The notes beneath the pieces are model-generated. The model made no database searches, was not told where the DNA came from, and worked only from the letters and a program-made list of their open reading frames with translations. Positions 33,801 to 46,155 of a stretch of 64,000 nucleotides of DNA are shown one piece after another. Origin of the DNA: Carnegiea gigantea (Eukaryota > Streptophyta > Magnoliopsida > Caryophyllales > Cactaceae); the NCBI GenBank assembly GCA_029747015.1, contig JAKOGI010000432.1, positions 1 through 64,000 of the forward strand. Direction: 5' to 3'. Within the stretch, counting starts at the first letter, position 1, and each line of letters starts with the position of its first letter. Made by a program: the position numbers and the translations under genes.

Positions 33801-34320
33801 CTCAATAATCCATGTAATTTAGTATTCTGTCTGACCTTTTTTTATTCGAAATCGCTTCATTAACATTATTTTGTTGCTGACCTTCTTCAATTTCCACTGG
33901 TTCTTTATTCACGATGATCCTTGCACTTCCTTATCGTCGAACTTAGACTGCAAAAGCAAAGAGGCTTTTGACATTGTAGTAGAATAGTTGGAGAGAAAGA
34001 GAGAGGCAAAATCGAAGACAGAGAATGTCTGTAGTCGAGAATCGTGATAGAGTCCAAGAATTATTATAGACAATCAAGTGACACCAAAATAAAGAACAAT
34101 CATGAGATTAGAATAAGCGTCCACGATCAGCTTATCCTATCATTCAGTATTGAAACTCATAATGTACAGCTTGCGCCATGTGTCTTTTTTTTGGTCTGTA
34201 GGATAATGCAAAACAACAAGAAAAAATCCTAGGGACATAGCTAGCGACTAAGTTAGCCACTAAGTTATGAACAGACACCCTTCCGTAAACACTAACCTAG
34301 ATAGCATAGTAACTTTATGG
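33801..34320. other. Spacer between two microsatellites
   Basis: Unique-looking sequence without a recognisable gene or repeat. Confidence 0.5.
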
Positions 34321-34426
34321 CCTAACATAATATAAGTATACATGTATATATGTACATATATATACATATGTATACATACATACATATAGACACACACACA
34401 CACATATGTATATATGTATGTGTGTG

Positions 34427-34467
<41 letters not shown>

Positions 34468-34468
34468 G

Positions 34469-34534
<66 letters not shown>

Positions 34535-34680
34535 CACACAACCACACAAATATATGTGTGTGTGTGTGTTGGGGGTGTATGTATGCGTTTGTATGTATGT
34601 ATGAATGTGTGTGTCTGTGTGTCTGTGTCTGCGTGTATCTATAAGTATATATGTATATGGATGTTTGTATGTGTGTATAT
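34321..34680. repeat. TG/TA microsatellite (left flank of second LTR element)
   Basis: TATG and TACA units, then long TG arrays with small interruptions, ending in GTGTGTATAT at the LTR border. Open frames here are artefacts. Confidence 0.9.
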
Positions 34681-35184
34681 TGTTGAGCGATAATTTGTCG
34701 TATTTTACGTGTCTCTTTCACCTAATTTTTAGCTCGTATAATAAATTAATCCTTAGGATTTTTGCTTTTTTGTTTACTTTTGTAGGTAATAAGATCAATC
34801 AAGCAAATCTCGCAAAAGGAGCAGAGACGGAACAAGAATAGGTGGAAGAACACGAAGCGACCAACGACGGGAGGCGTGGCCGTGATCCCCTATCGTCGCC
34901 ACCCTGCAGGTGGCTGGGCAGGGGGCCACGATGGCCACCCATCGCATCGGCAACAGGCTATTGCGCCGGTGACTGTCGTCGGCCCCCCACAGCCTGCACC
35001 TCTTTTTTCGGCTTTCTGCGATTCCTTTTTAAGAATTGTTGGGGTTCTTTTGGGGGGTTCATTTGGTGATTTTCTAGACTAGTTTAGGTTAGGTTTTAGC
35101 TAATAAAAACCTCAATAAGAGGATTACATTAGGAGTTTAGATTGAATTTTGGGATTCTTCAGGCTCATTTAATCAATTCAAGCC

Positions 35185-35249
<65 letters not shown>

Positions 35250-38200
35250 TGTTCTTGTTTTCCTTTTGTTGAGTCTTGTTAGTTTAGATTGTATTTAGCT
35301 TAAATGTTTAGTTTTTGTTATGATTTTGTGCTCATTAGTTGTTTTAATCCATGTTAGACTAGATTAATTGTAACGCCCCAAATGTATATAAATTACTGTT
35401 TGCATTTCTTTCATTAATAACTCCAGTTAGAAATGATAACCCAAATGATTAGGCGTTACCGCCGTCCAACAAGGACAAGACCTTGCCTGTACATGATAAA
35501 TTTATCCATAATAATTAATGTTTACCATTAAAGACATTCACACCATCACAATCCATCAGATCCTTTGGATAAATATAGAAATTGTTCTAACAACAAAACC
35601 ATTCAAACATCTCGAGGGTTATACTAAAATATAGAATTCTGATACAATATACAGTCTCAACACCAAAATATATCACAATATGGTGTTATAAATATCTCAA
35701 CGATAATACACCACCATTTCATATAGTCTTTCCGGCTCACTTATCATCTTCAACCATTCTGTCCCCCTAATGGCGATTCACTGAACACTTTCCTAAACAA
35801 AATATGAAAACATTTCGAACTGTGAGCCGAAGCTTAACACATGCATTCCTGTATTGTTAAATGTTCATGGAAAACTGGTTGGGCTTGTATTGCAATTTAT
35901 TTTTAATTAAAAATAGGAATGAGATAAATATAAAATTGTGTTGTCAATTATTATCTGATAGTGAACCCTTGGTAATTGTTACGATCTGAAGACAAGTGTA
36001 CACCTGTCAAGCTGATCGACACCTGGCCTCAACCCGTGCGGGGTAACTGAAGGGCTATACCCTGTAACTTATAACTGATGGGGTCACTAATTATGTGATA
36101 AATCGCTGATTAAACTGATTCATTGGTGTACTTACCAAAACATTATAATTTTAATAAATACGTGATGATTTCTAAAGATACAGGCAATGAACGTACCTGA
36201 AATTTTTAAATGTAAGCTCATTGAATAATATTATGCACACAAGAAGAAGGAATGATATATTAGGTCCTGATTTTATATAAAATTATTGTTGTAGGGACAT
36301 ACGGTTAGCAAAAATATTTATTTTATAGCTAATAATTCAGTAGAAGAAAAGTAAAAGTACAACAGGGGCTTAGAAACAATAACCCATAACTTAATCATCT
36401 GACATCTTATTGAGACTCAAAGTCCCAATATAGAAAGTGAAGTCCCAAAAATCTTTCATTTAGAACACCAAGCTTGATTCCGACAATAGAATTCCCAAAA
36501 TGAGGGTAGAACACAAGCATATCAGTTTTGGTCCATTCTGCGCAGTTTTGGTAAAACGACCATAACGTTTTCCACAGACCTGGGATTAAGGCGATTCAAA
36601 AGGTATTTGAAAGTTAACACACTGAACTATCTATCCACCAAAAATTATAATTTGTCAATGGGCCAATCATTACCAGTTTAATCGTGAACTCTGTCCTATT
36701 TTTTGAAATTTTCAGCCTCACTGTTTTGACTTTTTCTTCTCTTTTTTACACAAATTCTCAGCTTAAACCATTCCTTAAAAGCATGTAAATATGCTTTGGT
36801 CCATCCCAACATCATACAAAATCACCACACTCAAATTAACTTCATAATCATATCCAATAAAGATCATTTTTCAATCTAATACACACATAAACCAAGCTTA
36901 AAGCTAATTTAATCCATACTTTACTTTACTTGACAAAATTAACCCTAGTTCATGGCCAACTTGGACTCACTCCAACTCATTTGAAATCACCAGAAACATC
37001 ATCATAAACACCAATAGATTAGAAAATGACCAAATTAAAGATAAAATAATCAAAATCCAACACTTTAACATCAAGCTTGCATGATTAACATCAACCCTAA
37101 TCCTAGCATGATCCAACCTCAACTCTGCCATGATCAACATCAAAATAACTCTTATTTATTATCAAAACATCATGATCAAAGATCATAAACATCAAAAAAA
37201 GAATCAAAACTAAAATAAAAAGCAAAACCAATAAAATCAAGTTTCAAGATTACTCACTTTGATTGAAAATAAGTAGAGATGGAGATGAGGTTTAGTGGTT
37301 TTGATGATGGACGATGGTAGCTTGAGGTATTAGGATGTCGGCGGGGTCAAAGATCACTAGAGCTGGCCAGAAAAGTGACCGAAAATTAGCCAGAACAGGC
37401 TGGGAGTGTTGCTGCCGTGAAGAAAGAGAAAGGAGAGAGAGAAAGTGCTTTGGATAGAGTTGCGTTATGTTGAAAAATCTAACTCTCTTTGGCTAAGTTT
37501 TTAACTAGTAAAGCCACTTTTTTAAGCTAACCATGGTTAAGTTTAACCATGGTAATAAGTTAAATTAATAGGCAACTTGTTGGGCTTCAAACCGGCTGAA
37601 ATAAGTTGGGTTCGGGAATAAAATATTCCGTAACGATAACGTTTTTACGAAACTCAAAATTAAAGTTTTGAAATGTTACAGAAAGCAAAACAAATTACTT
37701 ATATTAAACTTGTTAGGGCCTACTATCAATTCTTCCAAAGTTTTCGTTAATCAATTAAATAAACAAATAAAATCCGAATTACCAAGTGAGGGCCCAAATA
37801 GATTTTTCCCCATTAGAGTGAATAATGCGATAAATAATTATGAGAAAAAAATCATGAATATAAGGTAATTAAATAAATAAACATAATTAAACAATTTTAG
37901 GGTTGGGCTATTATATTAATTTCCTCATTGTTTATGTTTATTGAGTTACTTTTAGTTTAGGTTTAATTTGGGGTTTTTGTGTTTTGTTGATAATTAGTTA
38001 CTAATCTCGGTTGCTTGGATTGATTAGCCATTTGATGGCTAATTAGATTTGTATTGGACCTAACCACACCCAATTCTCGCTTAGAACTTAGAGTTTTCCC
38101 TCACACCTGCTAAGTTTTCGATGAAATGCTTGAGAGAGCTTTCATCTAGATTTTTGGGCGATTAACCTATGCCGAGAGGTCAAGATGATTAGCTAGTGTG

Positions 38201-38650
38201 GGGAAGACAATAGCCGGGTTCGGGACATAAAAATAGTCACGACCTGATTAGGTCCGACAGTCGCTAATTTTGTGGCCTAATTGAGCGAACCCCCATGAAA
38301 ATAGGTGGTTAGACTAATTATGCTAGCTCATGACCCTTGAAAGAAGACTTGGGTGATCTTTGATGCCGCAACCGACCATCTATAGTTATGGGTATGAGTC
38401 GGGTAGGTTAGGACTCGTCTTCGACTATTTAGTTCGTCAATTGGTCAAATCATAGTCTCAAGCCACCTCTTTTGCTTTTATTAGTTTAGTTTAGCTTTGA
38501 TTTCATTTCCTTCCTTCTTGGCCTAGATTGAGTCGCTCTAGCTAATCCCGGTACTTGAAATCCAACTCCCAGTGGATAACACCCCGAGTACTCAACGGTA
38601 CAACCTTGCACTTGGGGTTATAAACATTAAAACTTGAATTCTTCCCATCA
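34681..38650 (+). repeat. Left LTR, interrupted by a solo LTR
   Basis: It begins TGTTGAGCGATAATTTGTCG and ends TTCTTCCCATCA. A (CT)n microsatellite has grown at about 35191-35245, where the sister LTR has only a few CT units. The part after 37916 continues the LTR exactly where it left off at 35368. Confidence 0.85.
35364..37920 (-). mobile_element. Solo LTR of an unrelated Ty3/gypsy element, TTAAT target duplication
   Basis: The insert (35369-37915) is bounded by TTAAT on both sides (35364-35368 and 37916-37920). The sister LTR shows the unoccupied site, with TTAAT once, at 42276-42280. On the minus strand it starts TATAATAGCCCAACC and ends TTTGGGGCGTTACA, ends familiar from Tekay/Del-type gypsy LTRs, with the first TG decayed to TA. 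It is 2.55 kb with no internal coding region, consistent with LTR-LTR recombination. Superfamily naming rests on the terminal motifs only. Confidence 0.8.
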
Positions 38651-38774
38651 GTTTTTGGGACCATTGTCGGGAGTTGGCACTTTTCAATATCGGGGTTTAT
38701 CTGAGCATTCGAGGCTGGGCCTTTAGAAAGTCCTAATAAATTTTAAAAATCAAAAATATGAAAAAAAAATCAAG

Positions 38775-40130
38775 ATGGCTATTTTTCATTTACCTCAATT
38801 TGAGCATGAACCTTTTTGGTAATTCTTGTCTAGATTGAATGATTATCATGCTCAATATGTGCTTTTTGAGTATAAAAAATGAAAAATATATGATGTTGTG
38901 CTTGAGGGGATAATACATAAGACTCGAGCCATCCTTGAATCCATGTGTTATGGTGGTACGTCCTACTTAAATGTAGATTATATGTGGGATTTGTTTGAAT
39001 CTTTGGCTTGGTATCAATGGCAATGTGAGAGAGCTAGGGATTCATTCTATCAGTGTTCTCCTTACCCTTATGATATGTGCTTTTATTGCCAATCTTTTGA
39101 CCATGACGTGAATTCTTGTCCTCATTATAATGTCCCCAATGAATGTTATGTTAGACTTGATGCCATGATAGGGACAATGAATGAGCAATATGAGCACTTT
39201 GTCAGTGAGATGAGGGAGTGTGGGTTACTGCACGAGACCGACCCGAGTCTACCTTGCCCTAGACTTGAGGCTAGTCTCTGTAATGATTATGAGTCTTCCC
39301 TTCCCCTAGAGCCTAATGCTATTGATGATGCGCTTTTGACTGACCTAGGGGAACCGTTTGACCATCCCTTAACCTCCTTGTCATCTATTGCCCCATCCTT
39401 TTCTAGCATACCTATGGCCACTAGTGTTAGTGACTCAATCTTACTTGCTTCTCCCATTCCTTGAGCTCAGTGCACAGGGTTAGAGATGGGCGAGACTTCT
39501 CAGGGTGATGCTAGTTCTATGGAAGATGATTTTCCTACTTGTTCGAAAGAACTTACCTTGGTTGATCACATCTTGAGGAGGCTCCTTTCCAAGAGTTGTG
39601 TGATGATAGTTTGGTGGTTGATGTCGCTCCTAGCATTGAGTATATCAACCCAATTTGGACCGAGCCACTTGACTTGCCCCCCATTTCATTCCCCTTACTT
39701 CCCACCACCCCCTCTCACTTGCATGCATTCTATGAGTCCGTAGGTGACATTAGCGGGTATAATCCCTGCTTTGATCCTTATTGTGCATACCTAGAGAACG
39801 TGCATCGGAAGATCACGTGGAGTACTTTCTTTGATTATGCTTTTGATTTTCCTATAGTTTTTGATGAGTTTAAGAGGGTACTGACTTTCTTCACCATGAT
39901 CTTATTAGTGTTCTCTTACTCACATCCTTCTGAGATGCATACAATAGCGCACGACAAGCTTCTATGAGATTTAACAGCATCTGAGTTGAAGTTGCGAGTC
40001 TTGAGAGACAAGGAGTGACTGATACTCCTTGCGCCCCTGTGGCATAGTTTGGGTACATTCAGTACCCGACCTGGTATAATCGTTCCAACTCTTCTCCCTT
40101 CTTTTTATTTTCTTTCTTTTTCTTTTTGTT
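38775..40130 (+). pseudogene. Decayed gag-like protein of the second element
   Basis: It starts MAIFHLPQFEHEPFW and then a stop. The frame resumes with VVLEGIIHKTRAILESMCYG and keeps the zinc knuckle CFYCQSFDHDVNSC (CX2CX4HX4C) and the following VRLDAMIGTMNEQYEHFVSE. After a stop at about 39464 and a frameshift near 39596, it continues SGYNPCFDPYCAYLENV and FSYSHPSEMHTIAHDKLL, another stop, and GTFSTRPGI. Residue for residue it parallels the intact protein at 29498-30901. At least four stops or shifts make it non-functional. Confidence 0.8.
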
Positions 40131-41611
40131 TAGTTGTGGATATTAGGTTGTGTTTAGTTGTTGATATTAGGTTGTGTTTTTGTTGGTGATCATTTTGAGG
40201 TAAAATTTGGGATGTTGTTGAGCCATTGATAGCTATGATCACCTATTTTGTGTTTTTGTGGATAATTGTGTTTTGTGATTAGTGGTGTTGTTGGATTGGT
40301 ATATATTTGTTTTTGGTGGTTAGTTTTGTATATATGTATGGTCTTGTTGTTGATTGGATGAGGTTGTGTTTTTGGGTGAGTGTGTTAGCTTTTGTATATA
40401 TGTCTTCGTTGAGTCTTTTTATGGGTTTTGTTTTGTTTTGTATGTCTCGTGTGTGTGATTTTATTTTCTTTGTTTTTGTGTGTGTTTTATGGTGATAGTA
40501 ACTCCTTCGCTCCCAATGAGGACATTGTGAGATTTAGGTGTAGGGGTGGGAAGTCATATACCCTTTTGTGCATACTTTTGTGAAAATTTTTCAATTTTTC
40601 AGTTTTGTATAGTTTTTCTTCTTGGCTTTAGGGGACTTTTGTACCGTTGTGATTGGTTTTTGATCTTTGACAATTTAGTTGCTAGCCTGTACATTAGTCG
40701 AATATGCATGATAGAACACTTGTCTACAATGTGATCTTTGGTCTCTCATAATAACCCCATTTCACATTAGCGGTTTTGTACCTATCTTGTACACTTAATC
40801 ATTGATTTTTGGTATTAGTTATTGAAATTTGGATTTACGGGCATTCTACTTGGTTAATTGACTTTTAGTTTAGGCTTCATTATGAGAAAAAGAAAAAAAA
40901 TGAGAAAAACAAGGAGTGTAAAAATAAGCTTAACTCCGATACCTCTATTTGGGCTTGAATAAGTGTCTTGCAAATGCAAATAAAACCCCTAAATAGGAAA
41001 GAAGCCCGAATATGTGCTAAGTTGTTCCTCCGGGAGTTCAAGGCCTAATTAGCCAAGAACAACCTACCCGGGCTGAGGAGCATAAGGAGAAAAGCGGGAA
41101 AAAAAAGAAGAAAAAAAAGGGAGTAAAAATAAAGGAAGTCATAAGCCAAGTGGAGATGACCTTTTACCCGGTTTTAGCCTAACATTGAAAGTCAATGCAC
41201 CTTGCACCGAGCATCAAGGTGTACAAATCTTATCATTGTGTTGCGTGGGGTAAAAAATGAGAGTCAGGGTACACTTATAGCCTATGTGTATCTTGAATGT
41301 ATGTTTTGCTTATATATGACTTGGTAGTTAGGTTGTTAAGGCGATAAAATTGATCTAGACGTGTACATATTTTCCCCTTTGCCGCGTATCTTTATTTTTA
41401 AAAAATCCAAAAATATTTCAAAGATTTTGTGTGTATATCTTCTACAAACCCTCACGAGACCTCACTCGTCCACTTGGGGGATCCAAAGGGTTTAAAGGAT
41501 TTGTGCATGCGCTAAATGTAACCGTAATTCCTATGACAGTAAGTTAGGTTCTTAGGTTAGTTTTTCCTTTGTTTTGCTCGGGGATGAGCAAAAGATAGGT
41601 GTTGGGGTATT
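40131..41611 (+). other. Non-coding 3' region of the second element
   Basis: GT-rich then A-rich sequence parallel to 30902-32306 of the first element, ending in the purine-rich tract next to the LTR. No gene. Confidence 0.7.
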
Positions 41612-43012
41612 TGTTAGACGATAATTTGTCGTATTTTTCATGCCTCTTTCACCTGATTTTTAGCTCATATAATAACTTAATCCTTAGGATTTTTACTTGT
41701 TTTCTTTACTTTTGTTGGTAATAAGATCAATCAAGCAAATCCCGCAAAAAGGAGCGAAGAAGGAATAAGAATAGGCGGAAGAACGCGAAGCGAGCGACAA
41801 CTGGAGGCATGGCCGTGACCCCCATAGTCACCACCCTGCAGGTGGCTAGGCAGGGGGCCATGACGGCCACCTGCCGCACCAGCGACAGGCTGCTGCGCCT
41901 GTGACGGTCGCCGCCCCCCCGCCCTGCACCCCTTTTTCGGCTTTCCGCGATTCCCTTTTAAGGCTTGTTGGGGTTCTTTTTGGGGGTTCCTTTGGCGATT
42001 TTCTAGACTAGTTTAGGTTAGATTTTAGTCAATAAAAACTTCAATAAGAGGATTACATTAGGAGTTTAGATTGTATTTTGGGATTTAAACTTGTGGATTT
42101 CAAGTTCATTCAATCAATTCAAGCCTACGTCTCCCTTTTCTCTCTCTCTTTATTTCATGTTTGTTCTCATTTTCCTTTTATTTAATCTTGTTAGTTTAGA
42201 TTATATTTAGCTTAAGTATTTAGTTTTTATTATGATTTTGTGTTCATTAGTTATTTTAATCCATGTTAGACTAGATTAATTTCCTTTTTGTTCATGTTTG
42301 TTGAGCTATTTGTTAGTTTAGGTTTAATTTGGGGTTTTTGCATTTTTTTGATAATTAGTTGTTAATCTTGGTTGCTTGGATTGTGATTAGCCCTTTGATG
42401 GCTAATTAGACTTGTATTGGACCTAACCACACCCAATTCTCGCTTAGAACTTAGAGTTTTTCCTCACACCCACCAAGTGTTCGATGAAGTGTTTGAGAGA
42501 GCTTTAATCTAGAATTTTGGGCAATTGACCTATGCCGAGAGGTGAGGTTGATTAGCTAGTGTGCGGGAGAAAATAGCCGGGTTCGGGACGTGAAAATAGT
42601 TCCGATCTTAGCTAGGTCCCAGGGTTGCTAATTTTGTGGCGTAATTGGGCTAACCCTGTGAAAATTGGTGGTTAGACTAATTAGGCTAGCTCATAACCCT
42701 TGAGAGAGGGCTTGGGTGATCTTTGATGCCATGACCGACCATCTTTAGTTATAGGTATGAGTCGGGTAGATTGGGACTCATCTCGGTTATTTAATTCGTC
42801 AATTGATCAAATTATAGTCTCAAACCACCCCTTTTGCTTTTATTAGTTTAGTTTAACTTTGATTTCATTCCTTCCTTCTTGGCCTAGATTGAGTTGCTCT
42901 AGCTAATCCCGGTACTTGAAATCCAACTTCAAGTGGACGACACCCCGAGTACTCAACAAGTACAACCTTGCACTTGGGGCTATAAATATTAAAACTCGGG
43001 TTCTTCCCATCA
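41612..43012 (+). repeat. Direct LTR of the second element
   Basis: About 1.4 kb, TGTTAGACG...TTCCCATCA, collinear with the left LTR minus the solo-LTR insert. It is followed not by a target duplication but by AGTTTT, the sequence that normally follows a 5' LTR before the primer site. Confidence 0.85.
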
Positions 43013-43027
43013 AGTTTTCCAAAAACT

Positions 43028-44453
43028 TGATAGGAAGAATTCGGGTTTTAATATTTGTAGCCCCAAGTGTGAGGTTTATCATCAAGTACTCTGGGTGTCG
43101 TCCACTGGGAGTTGTGTTTCAAATACTGGGATTAGTAGAGCGACTCAATCTTGGCCAAGAAGGAAAGAAATGAAATCAAAACCAAACTAAACTAATAAAA
43201 GTAGAGAGGTGGCTTGAGACTTTGATTTGACCAATCGATGAACTAAATAGTCAAGATAAGTCCTAACCTACCCGACCTCAACTAAAAATAAGAGATGGTT
43301 GGTTGTGCCATCAAAAATTACCCAAGCCCTCTCTTAAGGGTCATGAGCTAGCCTAATTAGTTTAACCACCTATTTTCATGGGGTTAGCCCCATTAGGCCA
43401 CAAAATTAGCAACCCTTGGACCTCACTAGAATCGAAACTATTTTCATGTTCTGAACCCGACTATCATGTCTCCCACACTAACTAATTGACCTCACATTTT
43501 GGCATAAGTCAATCGCCCAAAAATAAAGATAAAAGCTCCTTCAAGCATTTCATTGAACACTTGGTGTGCATAAGGGAAAACTCTATGTTCTGAGCGAGAA
43601 TTTAGTGCGTTTAGGCCTAAGACAAGTCTAATTAGCCATCAAGAGGCTAATCACAATCTAAGCTAATCAAAATTAACAACTAATTAATCACAAAGCACAA
43701 AAATCTCAAAACAAACCCAAACTAACAAATGACTCAATAAGCATGTAAATGGGGGGAATTAATCTAAACTAGCATGGATGAAAACTAGAGAAAACATGAA
43801 ATCATAATAAAAGCTAAACATTTAAGCTAAATACAATCTAAACTAACAAAATTAAAAAAAGAAGAAACAAGAAAAAACCATGAAGTAAAGAGAGAGAGAG
43901 AAAAAGAGAAACTTACACTTGATTGATTGAATGAACTTGAGAATCCACAAGATTCAATCCCAAAATACAATCTAAAATCCTAATCTAATTCTTGATTGAG
44001 GTTTTTATTTATCAAACTAACCTAAAACCTAACCTAAAAATCGCCCAGAGAGAGGCCCCCAAAAGAACCCTAACAAGCCTTAAAAAGGAATCGCGGAAAA
44101 CCGAAAAGAGGGGTGCAGGCCGTGGGGGGCCGACGTCCATCGACCCCAAGATGGTTGGCCATCGCCGGCACAATAGCCTATCACCAGTGCGACGGGTGGT
44201 CGTCGTGGCCCTCGCCCAGCCACTTGCAGGGTGGCGACGGTGGGGGGTCACGGCCACGCCTCCCGTCGTCGCTCGCTTTGCGTTCTTCCACCTATTCTTG
44301 CTCGTCTTCGCTCCTTTTTACAGGATTTGCCTGATTGATCTTATTACCTACAAAAGCAAACAAAACAAATAAAAATCCTAAGTATTAAGTTATTATACGA
44401 GTTGAAAATTAGGTGAAAGAAGCACGTAAAATACGATAAATTATCGCCTAACA
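43028..44453 (-). repeat. Inverted LTR copy abutting the direct LTR
   Basis: On the minus strand it begins TGTTAGGCGATAATTTATCG and ends CTATCA, followed by AGTTTTTGG (the primer-site lead-in). It is a third, separately diverged copy, with scattered differences from both other LTRs. Only 15 nt (43013-43027) separate its U5 end from the U5 end of the direct LTR. Confidence 0.85.
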
Positions 44454-44653
44454 TATATATATATATACACACACACACACATACATACATACATACATAT
44501 ACATGCATACATATATATGCATACATATATATGCACACACACCCATACGCACGCGTGCACGCATGCACGCGCGTATGCGCACACACACACATACGCACAC
44601 ATATATATATATGTGTGCAGACACACACACACACACACACATACACACATATA

Positions 44654-44730
<77 letters not shown>
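44454..44730. repeat. TA/CA/TG/GA compound microsatellite
   Basis: TA units directly follow the inverted LTR, then CA, TACA and CG-containing blocks, TG and a (GA)n tail. This is the other half of the array at 34321-34680. Confidence 0.9.
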
Positions 44731-44733
<3 letters not shown>

Positions 44734-44762
44734 TATAACATAATTAGCAAGTAAGCTAATAT

Positions 44763-45025
44763 GCATGCATCTGAGGGTGAAATCAATGCGTTAGACTTGA
44801 GAACGGACTTTGTACCAATTAGAAAATTCTTGGGGAATGCATAGACATTGCAATAGAGGAAGCCTTCGAACTTTAGATTAGTATGAAAACTAACATTGAT
44901 GCGTTTGAGGGGGAGATCAATGTGTTAGATTTGAGAGCGGACTTCGTATCAACTTGAAAATTCTTAAAAAATGTAGTGTAAGGTTGCAATAAAAGTAGCC
45001 TTCCAACTTTGAATCCAAATAATGT
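44763..45025. repeat. About 136-bp tandem duplication
   Basis: The block beginning GCATCTGAGGGTGAAATCAA recurs at 44901 as GCGTTTGAGGGGGAGATCAA, with matching downstream segments (TGAGAACGGACTTTGTACCA versus TGAGAGCGGACTTCGTATCA; AGCCTTCGAACTTT versus AGCCTTCCAACTTT). No coding function is apparent. Confidence 0.75.
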
Positions 45026-45600
45026 TGAAAGTCCAAGGATAATTTTATACTCGAACTTTATCTTTCATTTTCATTAAAAAAAAATCTTGTGGCAAAAACG
45101 TAAACAATATTGCACCATCAAGTAGCAACCTCATGAATTAGAAGTAAGATCAACCACACTAAAATTACCCCCATATTGTTTGTTACCCAGTTCCTAGCTG
45201 CATTGAAGTTTTCTCTTTTGTAGTTATCCTAATCAAGTATGTTTTGATTTCCTAATGGCCATGTCATTCACTTTCCAAATTGATAGTAGTTAATACAAGA
45301 ACCATTTTGTGATGAAACAAATAATGATCTAAGAACTATAAGTTTTCTCATAAACTAGTGCTAAATGCTTTGTATGGACTAGTATAGTTTTCTATATTAA
45401 CAAATTTCTATCTAGTAAGTCAATATGTATATGAAGAATATTATTGACAAAACCTTTATTGTCATCCACCAAAATAAACTAACTATTTTTATAAATAATA
45501 GTTTAAAAGCCCAATATAATTTTAAGGGATGGCCCCTTACTGAAGTATAATTTTAAGTCTACTCCAACTGACTAACTGAGGTATTGGTGAGGAGGGCATA
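45026..45600. other. Intergenic spacer
   Basis: AT-rich, no gene or repeat border that can be supported. Confidence 0.5.
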
Positions 45601-46155
45601 GGGTCTGATGCTGGAGCTGAGGAGATAAATGATAATGTCATACCAAACTCAGTGACAGAGAGGGCAACTTTGAATGCACGTTGGAAGACTCTTCCTTCAG
45701 AGGTGATCAAAATCAATGTTGATGCATCGCTTCAGGAAGAAGGTTGGATCGGGCTTGGGATGATAACGAGAAATGAGAAGGATCTGGCGGAAATGGACAG
45801 CTAACGTACTGGAGGTAAAGGTTGCTTTCTTTGGGGCGCAACTTGCAAGGAGATTCAATTATCAGAAGATTATCATTGAATCAGACAGTTTATCACTCGT
45901 CCAAAGGCTTTGTAAGCCTATCTACTTTGTTAGTAAACTTAATTTAATTTTAGAATATTTACTCTTTTTTGGTTATCATTTTCAGTTTTGTAACTGCTCT
46001 CATGTCAAAAGGGATTGGAACACAGTGGTCGATCACTTGATTAGAGTTATTCCAGCAGAGGTGGAGCTAGTCTAGATTGGGTTTTGTCCCCCATTAGTAC
46101 ATAGCTATGTATTAATGAATTCTTTATGTATGGAATAAAATACCTGCTTGCGCTT
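45601..46155 (+). pseudogene. LINE-type RNase H domain remnant (RVT_3-like)
   Basis: In one frame the sequence reads WKTLPSEVIKINVDASLQEE then GWIGLGMITRNEKDLA, with the first catalytic Asp in NVDAS. A frame change near 45775 leads into VLEVKVAFFGAQLARRFNYQ, IIIESDSLSLVQRL (second acidic cluster), FCNCSHVKRDWNTVVDHLIR (last Asp region) and a stop at 46075. This is the typical C-terminal RNase H of plant LINE-type proteins. The tail includes TTAATGAATTCTTTATGTAT and an A-rich stretch, like a LINE 3' end. No reverse transcriptase precedes it, so this is a 5'-truncated, broken copy. Confidence 0.75.

Larger units (their letters stand above)
34676..44458 (+). mobile_element. Second gag-only LTR element, composite, with inverted LTR at right end
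   Basis: A left LTR at 34681-38650 (about 1.42 kb once a 2.55 kb insertion is removed), an internal region with a decayed gag frame, a direct LTR at 41612-43012, and a further LTR in inverted orientation at 43028-44453. The outermost bases are TGTTGAGCG and CGCCTAACA. TATAT flanks both outer ends (34676-34680 and 44454-44458), though in TA-rich sequence this is weak evidence. The purine-rich tract AGCAAAAGATAGGTGTTGGG precedes the direct LTR. The internal primer site is degenerate (TTTTTGGGACCATTGTCGGG for the tRNA-Asp type). Same superfamily as the element at 27964, but older. Confidence 0.8.

Noticed and set aside
34842..35082. Proline/glycine-rich + strand frames
   Set aside because: They translate the GC-rich block of the LTR at 34681 and recur in altered form in the other LTR copies, including on the opposite strand at 44012-44334.
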